IMG/VR virus record: IMGVR_UViG_3300017753_000093
Location: 1-25,085 of that record
Length of the DNA stretch: 25,085 nt
Source: a virus
Strand: one strand, 5' to 3'
Positions 1 to 8,131 of the stretch are shown piece after piece. The position numbers and the translations under genes are program-made. Position 1 is the stretch's first letter. Each line of letters starts with the position of its first letter. The notes below the pieces were generated by a model. The model searched no databases. It was not told the origin of the DNA and saw only the letters and a program-made list of their open reading frames with translations.

Positions 1-1
1 C

Positions 2-712
2 GTAGCGGCCACTGTGAGCGCCGCACAGCAGCAAGTTGAGATGATTGCTCGCATATTTGCCGAGACGGGCGTAAAGCGTATGTATGAGCTTGTGCTTCAT
101 CTGGTAACGACCCACCAAGACCGCGAGCGCATGATAAAGCTTAATAATAATTTTGTGCCAATAGATCCGCGTGTGTGGAACAGCGACATGGACGTTACGG
201 TAAATGTAGCTCTCGGACGCGGTTCTGATACCGAGCGCATGTTGATGCTACGTCAGATTGCTGAAATGCAGAAAGATGCAATGAGCACAATGGGTCCGAT
301 TAACCCACTTACCGATATGCAGAAACTGTCTAACACATTAAAATCTATGACAGAAATAGCAGGGTTTAAAGATACCTCACAGTTTTGGGGCGATCCTGCG
401 CAGTTTCAGCCACCGCCTCAAGATAAAAAGCCAGATATTAACGAGCAACTTATCCAAGTGCAGATACAGCAAATACAGGCGGATATTCAGAAAAAAGCTG
501 CCGAGCTACAAATGGAGCGTGAGAAGTTTCAGCTTGAGGATGATCGCAAGCGTGACGAGCTAGAGGCGGAGCTATTTGTAAAAGCGGAAGAAATGAAAGC
601 TAAGTACGGCACGCAGCTTAACGTCGAGCAGATTAGATCTGATCTGGCGATTAATCGAGAAGTTATGAAGGCGCAGGCCGACGTAATAAAAGAGGCTGCG
701 CGTGAAGACTAA
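2..712 (+). CDS. Portal protein, C-terminal part (5' end outside window)
   Basis: This is the last 236 codons of a gene that enters from the left edge. The frame is open to base 2, so the GTG at 14 is probably internal. The stretch IFAETGVKRMYELVLHLV, followed by a DPRVW segment and a long charged helical tail rich in Q, K and E (about residues 140-230), resembles the C-terminal part of P22-type portal proteins, the dodecameric ring at the capsid vertex through which DNA is packaged and ejected. Scaffold and capsid genes follow directly, as expected for a portal. The TAA stop overlaps the start of the next gene. The fold is inferred from pattern and context, because the diagnostic N-terminal part is missing. 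Confidence 0.8.
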   Translation, partial: VAATVSAAQQQVEMIARIFAETGVKRMYELVLHLVTTHQDRERMIKLNNNFVPIDPRVWNSDMDVTVNVALGRGSDTERMLMLRQIAEMQKDAMSTMGPINPLTDMQKLSNTLKSMTEIAGFKDTSQFWGDPAQFQPPPQDKKPDINEQLIQVQIQQIQADIQKKAAELQMEREKFQLEDDRKRDELEAELFVKAEEMKAKYGTQLNVEQIRSDLAINREVMKAQADVIKEAARED

Positions 713-944
713 ACAGCAAATTATAGATGACGGCAGGGAGGCGGAGCGCCTTCTTTCCGACACAGATCTCAAAAGATTTTTACAGGAGATCGAGCAGGAT
801 TGTTGGTTTGAGTTTAAGTTAACTGAGGCCAGTGATAGTGGTAGCCGCGAGGCTATTTACATGAAATTACGCGGCGTCGAAATGGTACGCCAATCGCTGC
901 GTGCAATGGTAGATAACGGGGCTATTGAAATTAAAACAAAATAA
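702..944 (+). CDS. Small hypothetical protein between portal and scaffold
   Basis: An 80-aa acidic, mostly helical protein starting at a GTG that overlaps the portal stop by 11 bp, so translation is probably coupled. No other good start lies nearby. A short gene at this position, between portal and scaffold, is common in podovirus head modules. I do not recognise a family, and no catalytic motif, membrane segment or cysteine cluster is visible (one Cys, near residue 34). A head-assembly accessory role is inferred from position only. Confidence 0.7.
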   Translation: MKTKQQIIDDGREAERLLSDTDLKRFLQEIEQDCWFEFKLTEASDSGSREAIYMKLRGVEMVRQSLRAMVDNGAIEIKTK

Positions 945-967
945 GCCCATAATATGGAGTTAATGAG

Positions 968-1981
968 ATGGCAGAAAACAGCAACCCACAAGGGACTGAC
1001 CTGTACAGTGCTCAAAATGCAATCAGAGCCATGCTTGCGCCCGAAGAGGATAACGCTGCGGCAACTGATGCGCTTGAGGCCGAAACCACTGAAGAAGTAG
1101 TGGAGGAGGCTGAAGCCTCTGAGGAGATGGAGGCAACTGAGGAAGATAATTCAGTTGTCGAAGGATCTGAGGAGGAGCTCGAAGTTGAAGAAGATGCAGA
1201 AAGTTCGGAAGACGAATCCTTCGATATACTAGGGGCCATAGTAGAGGTCGATGGTGAAGAGATAACCGTTGAAGAGCTGAAAGCAGCTAATCTAAGACAG
1301 AGAGATTACACACGTAAGACGCAGGAATTGGCAGAGCAGCGTAAAACGCTAGAAGCGCAATACTCCGAAATCGAGCGTGAACGTGCACAATATGCTCAGA
1401 TGTTGCCTGCTTTGCAGCAACGGCTTGAGCAGAAGGAGCAGGAGCCTGATTGGGACACACTGTACGACACAGACCCCACGATGGCAGCGAAGGCAGAACG
1501 TCAGTGGCGGAAGCAGCAAGACGAGCGTGAAGCTCAGATGCAGGCCGTCCAAGCCGAGCAACAGCGATTGCAAAAGTTGCAGCAAGAAAAGATGCAGCAA
1601 ATGCAGGAGCAGTATGTTTCTCAGCAACGCGAAATACTGCCGGAAGTCATACCCGAGTGGCGCGACAGTAAAGTTGCGGCGCAGGAAGCAACCCAGATAC
1701 GGGACTTTCTACTTGGCGAAGGATTTACCGAGCAGGACATTGGCGGTTTGACAAATGCCACGCTTGTGAAGTTAGCAAGGAAAGCCATGCTATATGATCG
1801 AGGAGAAACGCGAGTTACTGCGGCAAAGGCCAAGCCGAAAAAAGCACGCGCCAAGACATTAAAAAGCGGCTCAAAAGCGTCACAGCCTAGACCTAAGTCA
1901 GATGCACAAAAAGCGATTCAGAACGCAAAACAATCCGGCCGTGTCCAAGACGCGGCTCAAGCAATAAGAGCCTTACTATAG
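968..1981 (+). CDS. Scaffolding protein of the procapsid
   Basis: A 337-aa protein with the composition of a phage scaffold. It has a very acidic, low-complexity stretch (about residues 25-85, nearly all E, D, A, S, T and V), a long Q/E/R-rich coiled coil (about 115-215, with repeated QQ), and a basic C-terminal segment (about 280-337, KPKKARAKTLK and onward) like the capsid-binding tail of other scaffolds. It lies directly upstream of the major capsid gene. GGAG lies about 10 bases before the ATG. Scaffolds fill the procapsid interior and leave or are cleaved before DNA packaging. Sequence conservation in this class is weak, so the call rests on composition and position. Confidence 0.82.
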   Translation: MAENSNPQGTDLYSAQNAIRAMLAPEEDNAAATDALEAETTEEVVEEAEASEEMEATEEDNSVVEGSEEELEVEEDAESSEDESFDILGAIVEVDGEEITVEELKAANLRQRDYTRKTQELAEQRKTLEAQYSEIERERAQYAQMLPALQQRLEQKEQEPDWDTLYDTDPTMAAKAERQWRKQQDEREAQMQAVQAEQQRLQKLQQEKMQQMQEQYVSQQREILPEVIPEWRDSKVAAQEATQIRDFLLGEGFTEQDIGGLTNATLVKLARKAMLYDRGETRVTAAKAKPKKARAKTLKSGSKASQPRPKSDAQKAIQNAKQSGRVQDAAQAIRALL

Positions 1982-1991
1982 GAGATTTATA

Positions 1992-2945
1992 ATGGCTATT
2001 GTAACAAATACTTTCACGTCCTTTTCAGCTAAAGGTATACGTGAATCGTTGGCTGACATAATCAGCTCAATTTCGCCCGAAGAGGTGCCTTTTCAAAGTA
2101 ATGTTGGATCTGAAAACGTGTCTAACACTTATTTTGAGTGGCAGACTGACGCTTTGGCGGCAACAAGCAAAACCGCACAAATCGATGGTGACGACGTAGG
2201 GTCTTTTGATGCTACGGCAGCAACCACTAGGGTTGGTAACTATACGCACATTTTGCGTCGTACAACTATTGTCGCTGACAACCTAGCAGCGCAAGATTTA
2301 GCCGGCAGAAATGATGAGTTAAGTTATCAGTTGGCTAAGCGCGGCAAGGAATTACGCCGTGATGTCGAGGCAGTTTTAACCGACAATAACGCTCAAGTGG
2401 CCGGTAACGCTTCCACAGCTCGTGAGACCGCAGGTCTTGGCGCTTGGATTGCTACCAACGACAACTTTGGGTCAGGTGGTGCATCACCAACTGGTGACGG
2501 TAGTGACGCTCGTACAGACGGTACGCAAGCTGCATTTACCGAGGCAAAGCTTAAAACTGCAATGCAGGCTGCGTTTACAGCCGGCGGTCAGCCAAGCATC
2601 TTGATGGTTGGGCCACATAACAAGACAGTCGTATCAGGCTTTGCCGGTATTGCTGCTCAGCGTTATCAAGCTCCAAGCGACAGCCCGACAACAATCGTTG
2701 GAACGGCAGACGTGTATATGTCAGATTTTGGAACCTTAAACGTGGTTTGTAACAGGTTCCAAAGAGACCGCGATGCGTTCATGCTAGACCCAGAGTATGC
2801 ATCAGTATGTTACTTACGTCCGATCCAACAGGTAGAACTTGCCAAAACCGGTGACGCAGAAAAAAGAATGATTCTCTGCGAATTTGGTTTAAAAGTTCTC
2901 AATGAGGCAGCTCATGCAGGATCTTTTGACCTAGCAACATCATAA
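1992..2945 (+). CDS. Major capsid protein (DUF5309 / SU10-like type)
   Basis: A 317-aa protein with a strong ribosome-binding site (TAGGAG, 7-8 bases upstream). The N-terminus (FTSFSAKGIRESLADIISSI) with the following VPFQSNVG and FEWQTDAL motifs, a central VGNYTHILRRT strand, and the C-terminal RPIQQVELAKTGDAEKR matches my memory of the DUF5309 capsid family found in SU10-like and many marine podoviruses, which have the HK97 fold. It builds the icosahedral shell. It follows the scaffold gene by 10 bp and is followed by a strong hairpin at 2953-2972, consistent with a highly expressed transcript. Confidence 0.88.
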   Translation: MAIVTNTFTSFSAKGIRESLADIISSISPEEVPFQSNVGSENVSNTYFEWQTDALAATSKTAQIDGDDVGSFDATAATTRVGNYTHILRRTTIVADNLAAQDLAGRNDELSYQLAKRGKELRRDVEAVLTDNNAQVAGNASTARETAGLGAWIATNDNFGSGGASPTGDGSDARTDGTQAAFTEAKLKTAMQAAFTAGGQPSILMVGPHNKTVVSGFAGIAAQRYQAPSDSPTTIVGTADVYMSDFGTLNVVCNRFQRDRDAFMLDPEYASVCYLRPIQQVELAKTGDAEKRMILCEFGLKVLNEAAHAGSFDLATS

Positions 2946-2952
2946 TACATTT

Positions 2953-2972
2953 GGGGCGACATTAGTCGCCCC
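2953..2972 (+). terminator. Strong hairpin directly after the capsid gene
   Basis: GGGGCGAC, loop ATTA, GTCGCCCC: a perfect 8-bp GC-rich stem that gains a further T-A pair at 2952/2973. It starts 7 bases after the capsid stop codon. The sequence after it (ATTTACTTGG) has only a weak T run, so termination would be partial at best. It may instead set transcript level or mRNA 3' stability for the capsid gene. Confidence 0.6.
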
Positions 2973-2990
2973 ATTTACTTGGAGTTAAAA

Positions 2991-3290
2991 ATGAAGCGTA
3001 TATTTAGCCAAGACCCTGCAACTGGAATAACCAAATATTGGCACGTAACTGATAAGGGCGAGTATGTCGTTGAGACAAAACAAGACGTCTCCGCAATCGC
3101 CGAAAGAAATAAAAACGAGTACAAAGAGACACCGAATAGATACAAAGACGTTAATAAAGTAGCGTCATTGCCTCTTACAGTGTACTATGAGCTCAAGCGT
3201 CAGGGGATTGCAGATGATCCGAAGGCGATGCGTAAGTGGCTAAACGATAGTGAGCAACAAGTATTTAGGACAAGGGCAGGCACATTATGA
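2991..3290 (+). CDS. Conserved-type small head protein, function unknown
   Basis: A 99-aa protein. The frame also opens at a TTG at 2979, but that TTGGAG contains the GGAG ribosome-binding site for the ATG at 2991, so I take 2991 as the start. The N-terminus (MKRIFSQDPATGITKYWHV) and the later LPLTVYYELKRQGIADDPKAMRKWLND segment are of a kind I associate with a short gene between capsid and adaptor in related phages. Its last codons overlap the next ATG by 4 bp. It may be a head-completion or other minor virion protein, but nothing in the sequence proves this. Confidence 0.7.
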   Translation: MKRIFSQDPATGITKYWHVTDKGEYVVETKQDVSAIAERNKNEYKETPNRYKDVNKVASLPLTVYYELKRQGIADDPKAMRKWLNDSEQQVFRTRAGTL

Positions 3291-3907
3291 GCATTACAAC
3301 CTACTCTGAGCTCAAGACATCCATAGCCAACTGGCTAAACAGAGATGACTTAACAAGCGTAATACCTGATTTTATCGCTCTTAATGAAGCAGATATGGAT
3401 CGCAGAATAAGACACTGGCGTATGGAACAAAGAGCTACCGCTACTATTGACACGAGATATACAGCTCTGCCTTCTGATTTTATGGAAGCCGTAAGGTTTC
3501 ATTTAGACGTAGATGAGCGGCCAATAGAATTGGCGACGCCTTTATTTCTGCAAAAGAAAAGAAACGAAAACTCTGACTCAACTGGGCGCCCACAGTATTA
3601 CGCAGTTATCTCAGGGCAAATAGAGGTTTGGCCAAAGCCAGACACAACGTATACCGGTGAGCTTTACTACTACGCTCGAACTGCAACTTTAAGCGACAGC
3701 AATACTTCTAATTGGATATTGCAGTATTTCCCAGATACTTACCTATATGGATCTTTAATTCATAGCGCCCCATATTTGGTCGATGACGCCCGAGCTCAAA
3801 CTTGGACAGCATTGTATCAAAGCGCAATAGGTGGTATAAACGGCAACAACGATAAAGCTAAATATGGCGGCTCGGGGCTGCGTATGCAAATTAACAGTTA
3901 TTCATAG
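3287..3907 (+). CDS. Head-tail adaptor protein (SU10/P22 gp4-like position)
   Basis: A 206-aa protein beginning MSITTYSELKTSIANWLNR, with ALPSDFMEAVRF, WPKPDTTYTGELYYYAR and a closing helical region. This pattern (short helix, 'LPxDF', 'YxGxLxYY', then 'YLYGSLI') is typical of the adaptor that docks under the portal ring in podoviruses and receives the nozzle and fibres. The ATGA overlap with the preceding gene (3287-3290) suggests translational coupling. Its place after the capsid gene fits. I am confident of the adaptor class, less so of the exact subfamily. Confidence 0.78.
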   Translation: MSITTYSELKTSIANWLNRDDLTSVIPDFIALNEADMDRRIRHWRMEQRATATIDTRYTALPSDFMEAVRFHLDVDERPIELATPLFLQKKRNENSDSTGRPQYYAVISGQIEVWPKPDTTYTGELYYYARTATLSDSNTSNWILQYFPDTYLYGSLIHSAPYLVDDARAQTWTALYQSAIGGINGNNDKAKYGGSGLRMQINSYS

Positions 3908-3915
3908 GAGTCAAA

Positions 3916-4287
3916 ATGGCAAGTATTTCAGATTATGTTTTGGACGCTGCGCTCGCTAAGTTAGATACCGAGGCAGACCGCATTGATATTACATCACAAG
4001 AAGCCACCACGTATGCAGGGGCGACTAGCACCTACACGCTTGGCAACTCAACATCCTTGGCGTTTGGCGCTCCAGAAAATGGGGACACATCTGGCCGCAA
4101 GGTCAGGGCAGGAGCTATAACTGATGGCTCGGTAACTGGAACTGGAACCGCAACTCATTTTGCCATAGTAGACGTCTCTGCAACAAGGCTTTTAGCCACG
4201 GGGGCTCTATCCACATCTCAAAGCGTAACATCAGGCAACTCATTTACGATTGCAGCATTTGACGTTGAAATCCCTGACCCATCATAG
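3916..4287 (+). CDS. Hypothetical virion-type protein, Thr/Ser/Ala rich
   Basis: A 123-aa protein with AGGAG 8 bases before its ATG. It starts with a short helical part (ISDYVLDAALAKLDTEADRI) and then becomes rich in T, S, A and G with alternating hydrophobic residues, a beta-type composition shared by the fibre genes that follow. It has no cysteines and no membrane segment. Small proteins of this type follow the adaptor gene in other marine podoviruses and are probably minor structural components. The function is not recognised. Confidence 0.65.
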   Translation: MASISDYVLDAALAKLDTEADRIDITSQEATTYAGATSTYTLGNSTSLAFGAPENGDTSGRKVRAGAITDGSVTGTGTATHFAIVDVSATRLLATGALSTSQSVTSGNSFTIAAFDVEIPDPS

Positions 4288-4294
4288 GTGACAC

Positions 4295-4894
4295 ATGGTT
4301 AAGTTAGTTAACAGAGCCAAGATGACGACGAGCACAACCGGCACTGGAACTATTACTTTAGGGTCAGCCTCGGTAGGATTTCAAACATTTACAGACGCAG
4401 GCGTATCAAATAGCGACACTGTTAGATACGTAATTGAGGATGGTAATAACTTTGAGATAGGCTCTGGCGTTTACACCCATAGCGGCACAACTTTAACGCG
4501 TAATGTATCAGAAAGCTCAAACAGCGGAAACGCTATAAATTTATCTGGTGCGGCTAAAGTTTTTATAACAGCTACAGCAACTGATATTCAGTACGCTAGA
4601 AAAACGACAACTGAATTTACCGCAACAAGTGGTCAAACATCTTTTACTGTAAGTCATGATGTTGGTCTGGAAATGGTTTTTTTAAATGGCGTTATGCTTG
4701 TAGACGGTGGCACAGATTACACAGCTAACGGCTCTACAATTTTATTAGCAACAGGCGCGACAACTGGTGACTTACTTTCAGTAGTCGCTTTTGAGGGTGT
4801 CAATCTAGCAGATCTTAACGCAACAGATGATTTCGGACTTATTACAGGTAGCGCAACTATTCTAGACGATTTTGGCTCAATTACAGGATCATAA
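4295..4894 (+). CDS. Beta-rich tail/fibre-like structural protein
   Basis: A 199-aa Thr/Ser/Gly-rich protein. The first part (about 1-100) is a beta-rich module ending in VFITATATDIQYAR. The second (about 105-170), with FTVSHDVGLEMVFLNGVMLVDG and DYTANGSTILLATG, resembles the short 'FLNGVLL...DYT' domain repeated in phage fibre proteins. The C-terminus contains a small duplicated motif (DDFGLITGS, then DDFGSITGS). AGGTGAC lies just before the ATG, and the next gene starts 2 bp after the stop. It is probably a fibre or fibre-attachment component; the exact role is unknown. Confidence 0.65.
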   Translation: MVKLVNRAKMTTSTTGTGTITLGSASVGFQTFTDAGVSNSDTVRYVIEDGNNFEIGSGVYTHSGTTLTRNVSESSNSGNAINLSGAAKVFITATATDIQYARKTTTEFTATSGQTSFTVSHDVGLEMVFLNGVMLVDGGTDYTANGSTILLATGATTGDLLSVVAFEGVNLADLNATDDFGLITGSATILDDFGSITGS

Positions 4895-4896
4895 AA

Positions 4897-5661
4897 ATGG
4901 CAAGACAAGTACAATTCAGACGCGGCACAACTAGCGAACATAGTTCATTTACTGGCGTTGTCGGCGAGATTACAGTTGATACTGACAAGGATACGGTGGT
5001 TGTTCACGACGGCTCAACGGCAGGTGGTCATCCACTTGTTAAGCAGCTATCTGATCTAAGCATTACGGCTAATGCAACTGAGATAAATACGTTAGATGGA
5101 GTACCTGCAACGCTGACGGCCACTGAACTTGGCTACGTTGACGGTGTAACCTCTGCTATTCAAACACAGCTAGACGCAAAGCAAGCGGTTGTAACAAACG
5201 TATCCGACACAGAAATAGGTTACTTAAATGGCGTAACAAGCGCAATACAAACGCAGCTAGATACTAAAGTTGGCGCTTCATACACTGGTGATGTAGATAT
5301 AACTGGCGAGCTACTCGTTGACAGCTACAACGAAACCTACGCAGCGGTCACTTCTAGCTCTAACGCCACAACGGTAAACTGTGAGGCGGCTAATGCATTT
5401 AGCCATGTACTAACAGAGAACACCACGTTTACTTTTAGCAATCCCCCTGCATCTGGCACTGCATTTAGCTTTAGCATTGAGATCATACAGGACGCATCAG
5501 CATCAGGCTTTACTGTGACATGGCCTGCCTCTGTAGATTGGCCTAGCGCCACCGCACCTACTCTGACAGCCACAGCAAATGCGAAGGATATATTTGTTTT
5601 CTACACGAGGGATGGCGGCACAAACTTCTACGGATTTACCGCAGGTCAGGCGTTAGGATAA
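4897..5661 (+). CDS. Tail fibre protein with Mtd-type N-terminal domain
   Basis: A 254-aa protein. Residues 1-45 (RRGTTSEHSSF, VGEITVDTDKDTVVVHDG) resemble the N-terminal domain of the major tropism determinant and hyaluronidase-like fibres. It is followed by 'LDGVPATLTATELGYVDGVT' repeats and two copies of SAIQTQLD (about 60-125), a coiled-coil or beta-spiral fibre shaft module. The last 110 residues are a beta-rich Thr/Ser domain with aromatic residues, possibly a head domain. It probably forms a trimeric fibre. The 'TAxELNxLDGVT' shaft motif recurs in the fibre genes at 8132 and 11487. Confidence 0.75.
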   Translation: MARQVQFRRGTTSEHSSFTGVVGEITVDTDKDTVVVHDGSTAGGHPLVKQLSDLSITANATEINTLDGVPATLTATELGYVDGVTSAIQTQLDAKQAVVTNVSDTEIGYLNGVTSAIQTQLDTKVGASYTGDVDITGELLVDSYNETYAAVTSSSNATTVNCEAANAFSHVLTENTTFTFSNPPASGTAFSFSIEIIQDASASGFTVTWPASVDWPSATAPTLTATANAKDIFVFYTRDGGTNFYGFTAGQALG

Positions 5662-5665
5662 ACGG

Positions 5666-7591
5666 ATGAGCACTAAGAAAAAGTTATTACTTGGGTCGGC
5701 AGGGGCGGCAGCAGGTGGTGCAGGTCTTGATGTAGACGAGGTGTTCAGCACTAATCTATGGGTTGGAACAGGAAGTGATGTCGTTGTAACTACTGGAATT
5801 GATTTGCAAAATGAAGGTGGAATTGTATGGGTAAAAAACAGAGGTAGGTCATCCACTGATCACACTATTTGGACAAGAAACGACCAAACAGGTTGGTTAA
5901 AACCAAATACAACTGCTGCAATTACAAATCAAAATTGGATACGTGATTGGACAACTACAACTTACACTGCTGCTGGTAACTCAACTAATTACGCTTCTTA
6001 TAGTGGCGATGATTATGTTGGTTGGACATTCCGCAAAGCCCCTAAGTTTTTTGATGTTGTGACATGGACAGGATCGAATTTTGGAGGTGGTAGACAAATC
6101 TCTCACAACTTAGGTTCTGTTCCTGCCATAATCATAATTAAAAGAACAAGTGCAGTTTCCGCTTGGTACACTTGGCACAGAAGTAGGCCCAATGCATATA
6201 CAGTTCTTGATGAAGCAGACGCTGAATCTACGTCTAGTACAAAGTATTACTTTGGAGATGGCACAAATGTAGTTGCGCCTACGTCTACAGAGTTTACCAC
6301 CCAAACAATGAATGAAAACGGTCACACTTACGTAGCCTATCTATTCGCACACAACGACAGTGGTGACGGTGGGTTTGGCCCTGATAGTGATCAAGATATT
6401 ATAAAGTGTGGAAGTTATACTGGTAATACCTCTACTAGACCTAGTATTGATCTTGGGTTTGAGCCACAGTTTCTTATGATTAAAAGAACAGATAGTGACG
6501 ATAATTGGTATATGCTTGACACTATGAGAGGTATAGTGACGAGTGCAGGTAATGACACTTATTTATATGCTAATACAAGTGGTGCTGAAGCTACTGTTTC
6601 AGAAGTTTTAAAAGTAACCTCAACTGGATTTAAGTTAGAGGATGACTTTGGTGGATGGAACGCCTCTGGCGGCACTTACATTTACATGGCAATACGCAGA
6701 GGCCCACTAGCTGTGCCAGATGATGCGACTAAGGTTTTTGCTATTGATAATCAGACTGCAAGTTCTGCGCCTTTCTTAACAAGTAACTTTCCTGTTGATA
6801 TGGTTCTTAGAAAAGATACAGCAGGTGGTAACTCAGAAATAATGTCAAGGTTGACGCAAGGTAAAGGACTTATTGCAAATTCTTCTGGCGCAGAACAATC
6901 AGATAGTGTTGCTCAGTTTGATTTCAACGATGGGTGTTTAGATGGTACTGGCACTGATACAAGTCGTTATGGTTGGATGTGGAGACGTGCACCCTCGTAT
7001 TTCGATGTGGTTGCTTACCAAGGCACAGGAAGCAATAGAACTGTAAGCCATAACCTTGGTGTAGCGCCTGAGATGATGTGGGTAAAAGAAAGAAATGGTG
7101 GTAGAAACTGGGCAGTTTATCATAGTGCATTAGGTGGTACAAAATATCTATATCTAAACACTACAGATGCAGAGGCTGCTCATATTAGTATCTGGAATAA
7201 TACAGCACCTACAAGCTCTGTATTTAGTGTTGGTACAGCAAATAATACAAATAGAAGTGGCGGTGAATACATAGCCTACCTTTTTGCTACCGTAGCAGGT
7301 GTATCCAAGGTGGGAAGCTTTAGTCATACAAGCGGCTCTACAACTAACGTAGATTGTGGCTTTAGTAGTGGTGCTAGATTTGTGCTTTTGAAACGTACAA
7401 GTGGTACTAGTGGTTGGTTTACTTATGATACTGAAAGAGGCATTGTAAGTGGCAATGATGCACTGTTGTATCTTAATTCAACTAATGCTGAAAACGGTTC
7501 GTTTGATATAATAGACCCTTATTCATCAGGCTTTACGATTAGTGGCCCAGACTTTTATGGTGGAACTCACATCTTCTACGCAATCGCATAA
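5666..7591 (+). CDS. Large tail fibre/receptor-binding-type protein (DUF7483-like, duplicated)
   Basis: A 641-aa protein made of two tandem copies of a roughly 300-residue unit (about 22-345 and 350-641). Each copy has a 'FDVVxWxG...SHNLGxxP...KR' element (at 129 and 446) and a second 'VDxGFxxxxxLLKRT...WxxxDTxRGIV' element (at 258 and 560), ending in an aromatic strand (YIYMAIR, IFYAIA). This is the kind of beta module (DUF7483-like) found in marine phage fibres. The N-terminus (MSTKKKLLLGSAGAAAGG) looks a little like a signal sequence, but such starts are common in this family and the context is virion assembly. AGGA lies 7 bases before the ATG, in the end of the upstream gene. Confidence 0.7.
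   Translation: MSTKKKLLLGSAGAAAGGAGLDVDEVFSTNLWVGTGSDVVVTTGIDLQNEGGIVWVKNRGRSSTDHTIWTRNDQTGWLKPNTTAAITNQNWIRDWTTTTYTAAGNSTNYASYSGDDYVGWTFRKAPKFFDVVTWTGSNFGGGRQISHNLGSVPAIIIIKRTSAVSAWYTWHRSRPNAYTVLDEADAESTSSTKYYFGDGTNVVAPTSTEFTTQTMNENGHTYVAYLFAHNDSGDGGFGPDSDQDIIKCGSYTGNTSTRPSIDLGFEPQFLMIKRTDSDDNWYMLDTMRGIVTSAGNDTYLYANTSGAEATVSEVLKVTSTGFKLEDDFGGWNASGGTYIYMAIRRGPLAVPDDATKVFAIDNQTASSAPFLTSNFPVDMVLRKDTAGGNSEIMSRLTQGKGLIANSSGAEQSDSVAQFDFNDGCLDGTGTDTSRYGWMWRRAPSYFDVVAYQGTGSNRTVSHNLGVAPEMMWVKERNGGRNWAVYHSALGGTKYLYLNTTDAEAAHISIWNNTAPTSSVFSVGTANNTNRSGGEYIAYLFATVAGVSKVGSFSHTSGSTTNVDCGFSSGARFVLLKRTSGTSGWFTYDTERGIVSGNDALLYLNSTNAENGSFDIIDPYSSGFTISGPDFYGGTHIFYAIA
5729..7588 (+). repeat. Protein-level tandem duplication inside the 641-aa fibre gene
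   Basis: Unit 1 (about 5729-6700) and unit 2 (about 6713-7588) encode the same order of motifs: an N-terminal strand region ending in FRKAP or WRRAP, then FFDVVTWTG or YFDVVAYQG, SHNLGSVP or SHNLGVAP, AYLFA, an LxKRT segment, and TMRGIV or TERGIV. The similarity is visible in protein, not as a long DNA identity, so the duplication is old. Confidence 0.65.
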
Positions 7592-7621
7592 CAAATCAAC
7601 TGACGAAAGGAGTATCAACTA

Positions 7622-8119
7622 ATGTCAGAATACAGAGAAAGAACAACAGGCGAAGTTAAAAGCCAAGGACAATGGAGGGCAGCATTTCCGAATATGTCTT
7701 TGCCTCGTGTTTGGGGCGCTAACGTCTGTGATAGTATGAATATTGACCCAGTGTTAGCAAGCCCTGCCGCTACAGTAGGCGCATATCAGTACAGCGCAAG
7801 AGATGGCGTTGAGCAAAACAGCAACGGTGATTGGGTTGAGAAGTATGTAGCAAGGGATATGTTTGCTGATACTACTGAGGATGGCGTTACCACTACAAAG
7901 GCAGAGCATGAGGCTGCGTATCAGGCAACGTTAGATGCTAACACTGCAACTGCAAACAGATCAACCAGAGACAGCAAGCTTGAAGAGACGGATTGGCATG
8001 GCATGTCAGACGTTACAATGTCTAGCGAAATGACCACGTATCGCCAAGCCTTGCGAGATATTACAGCGCATGAAAACTGGCCTAACCTACAAGATGCCGA
8101 TTGGCCTACAAAGCCGTAA
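7622..8119 (+). CDS. Tail fibre assembly chaperone-like protein (Phage_tail_APC type), copy 1
   Basis: A 165-aa protein with a clear AAAGGAG site before the ATG. The C-terminal half carries the pattern of the phage tail assembly chaperone family: TRDSKLEETDW, then a TYRQALRDIT helix and the ending WPTKP. In better-known phages such proteins help fold or trimerise the fibre encoded next to them. It sits between the large fibre genes at 5666 and 8132. A second gene with the same C-terminal pattern follows the fibre gene at 11487. The N-terminal 90 residues are not recognised. The chaperone role is inferred from family and neighbours. Confidence 0.68.
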   Translation: MSEYRERTTGEVKSQGQWRAAFPNMSLPRVWGANVCDSMNIDPVLASPAATVGAYQYSARDGVEQNSNGDWVEKYVARDMFADTTEDGVTTTKAEHEAAYQATLDANTATANRSTRDSKLEETDWHGMSDVTMSSEMTTYRQALRDITAHENWPNLQDADWPTKP

Positions 8120-8131
8120 GGAGAAAACAAT

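Noticed and set aside
1012-1239. A serine-rich 75-codon minus-strand frame
   Set aside because: It is the antisense image of the acidic GAR/GAD-rich stretch of the scaffold gene, which gives runs of Ser and Thr codons on the opposite strand.
5666-5725. Signal peptide or lipoprotein start on the 641-aa fibre
   Set aside because: The K-K-K then hydrophobic/Ala-Gly start is suggestive, but there is no lipobox Cys, and similar starts are common in cytoplasmically assembled phage fibres.
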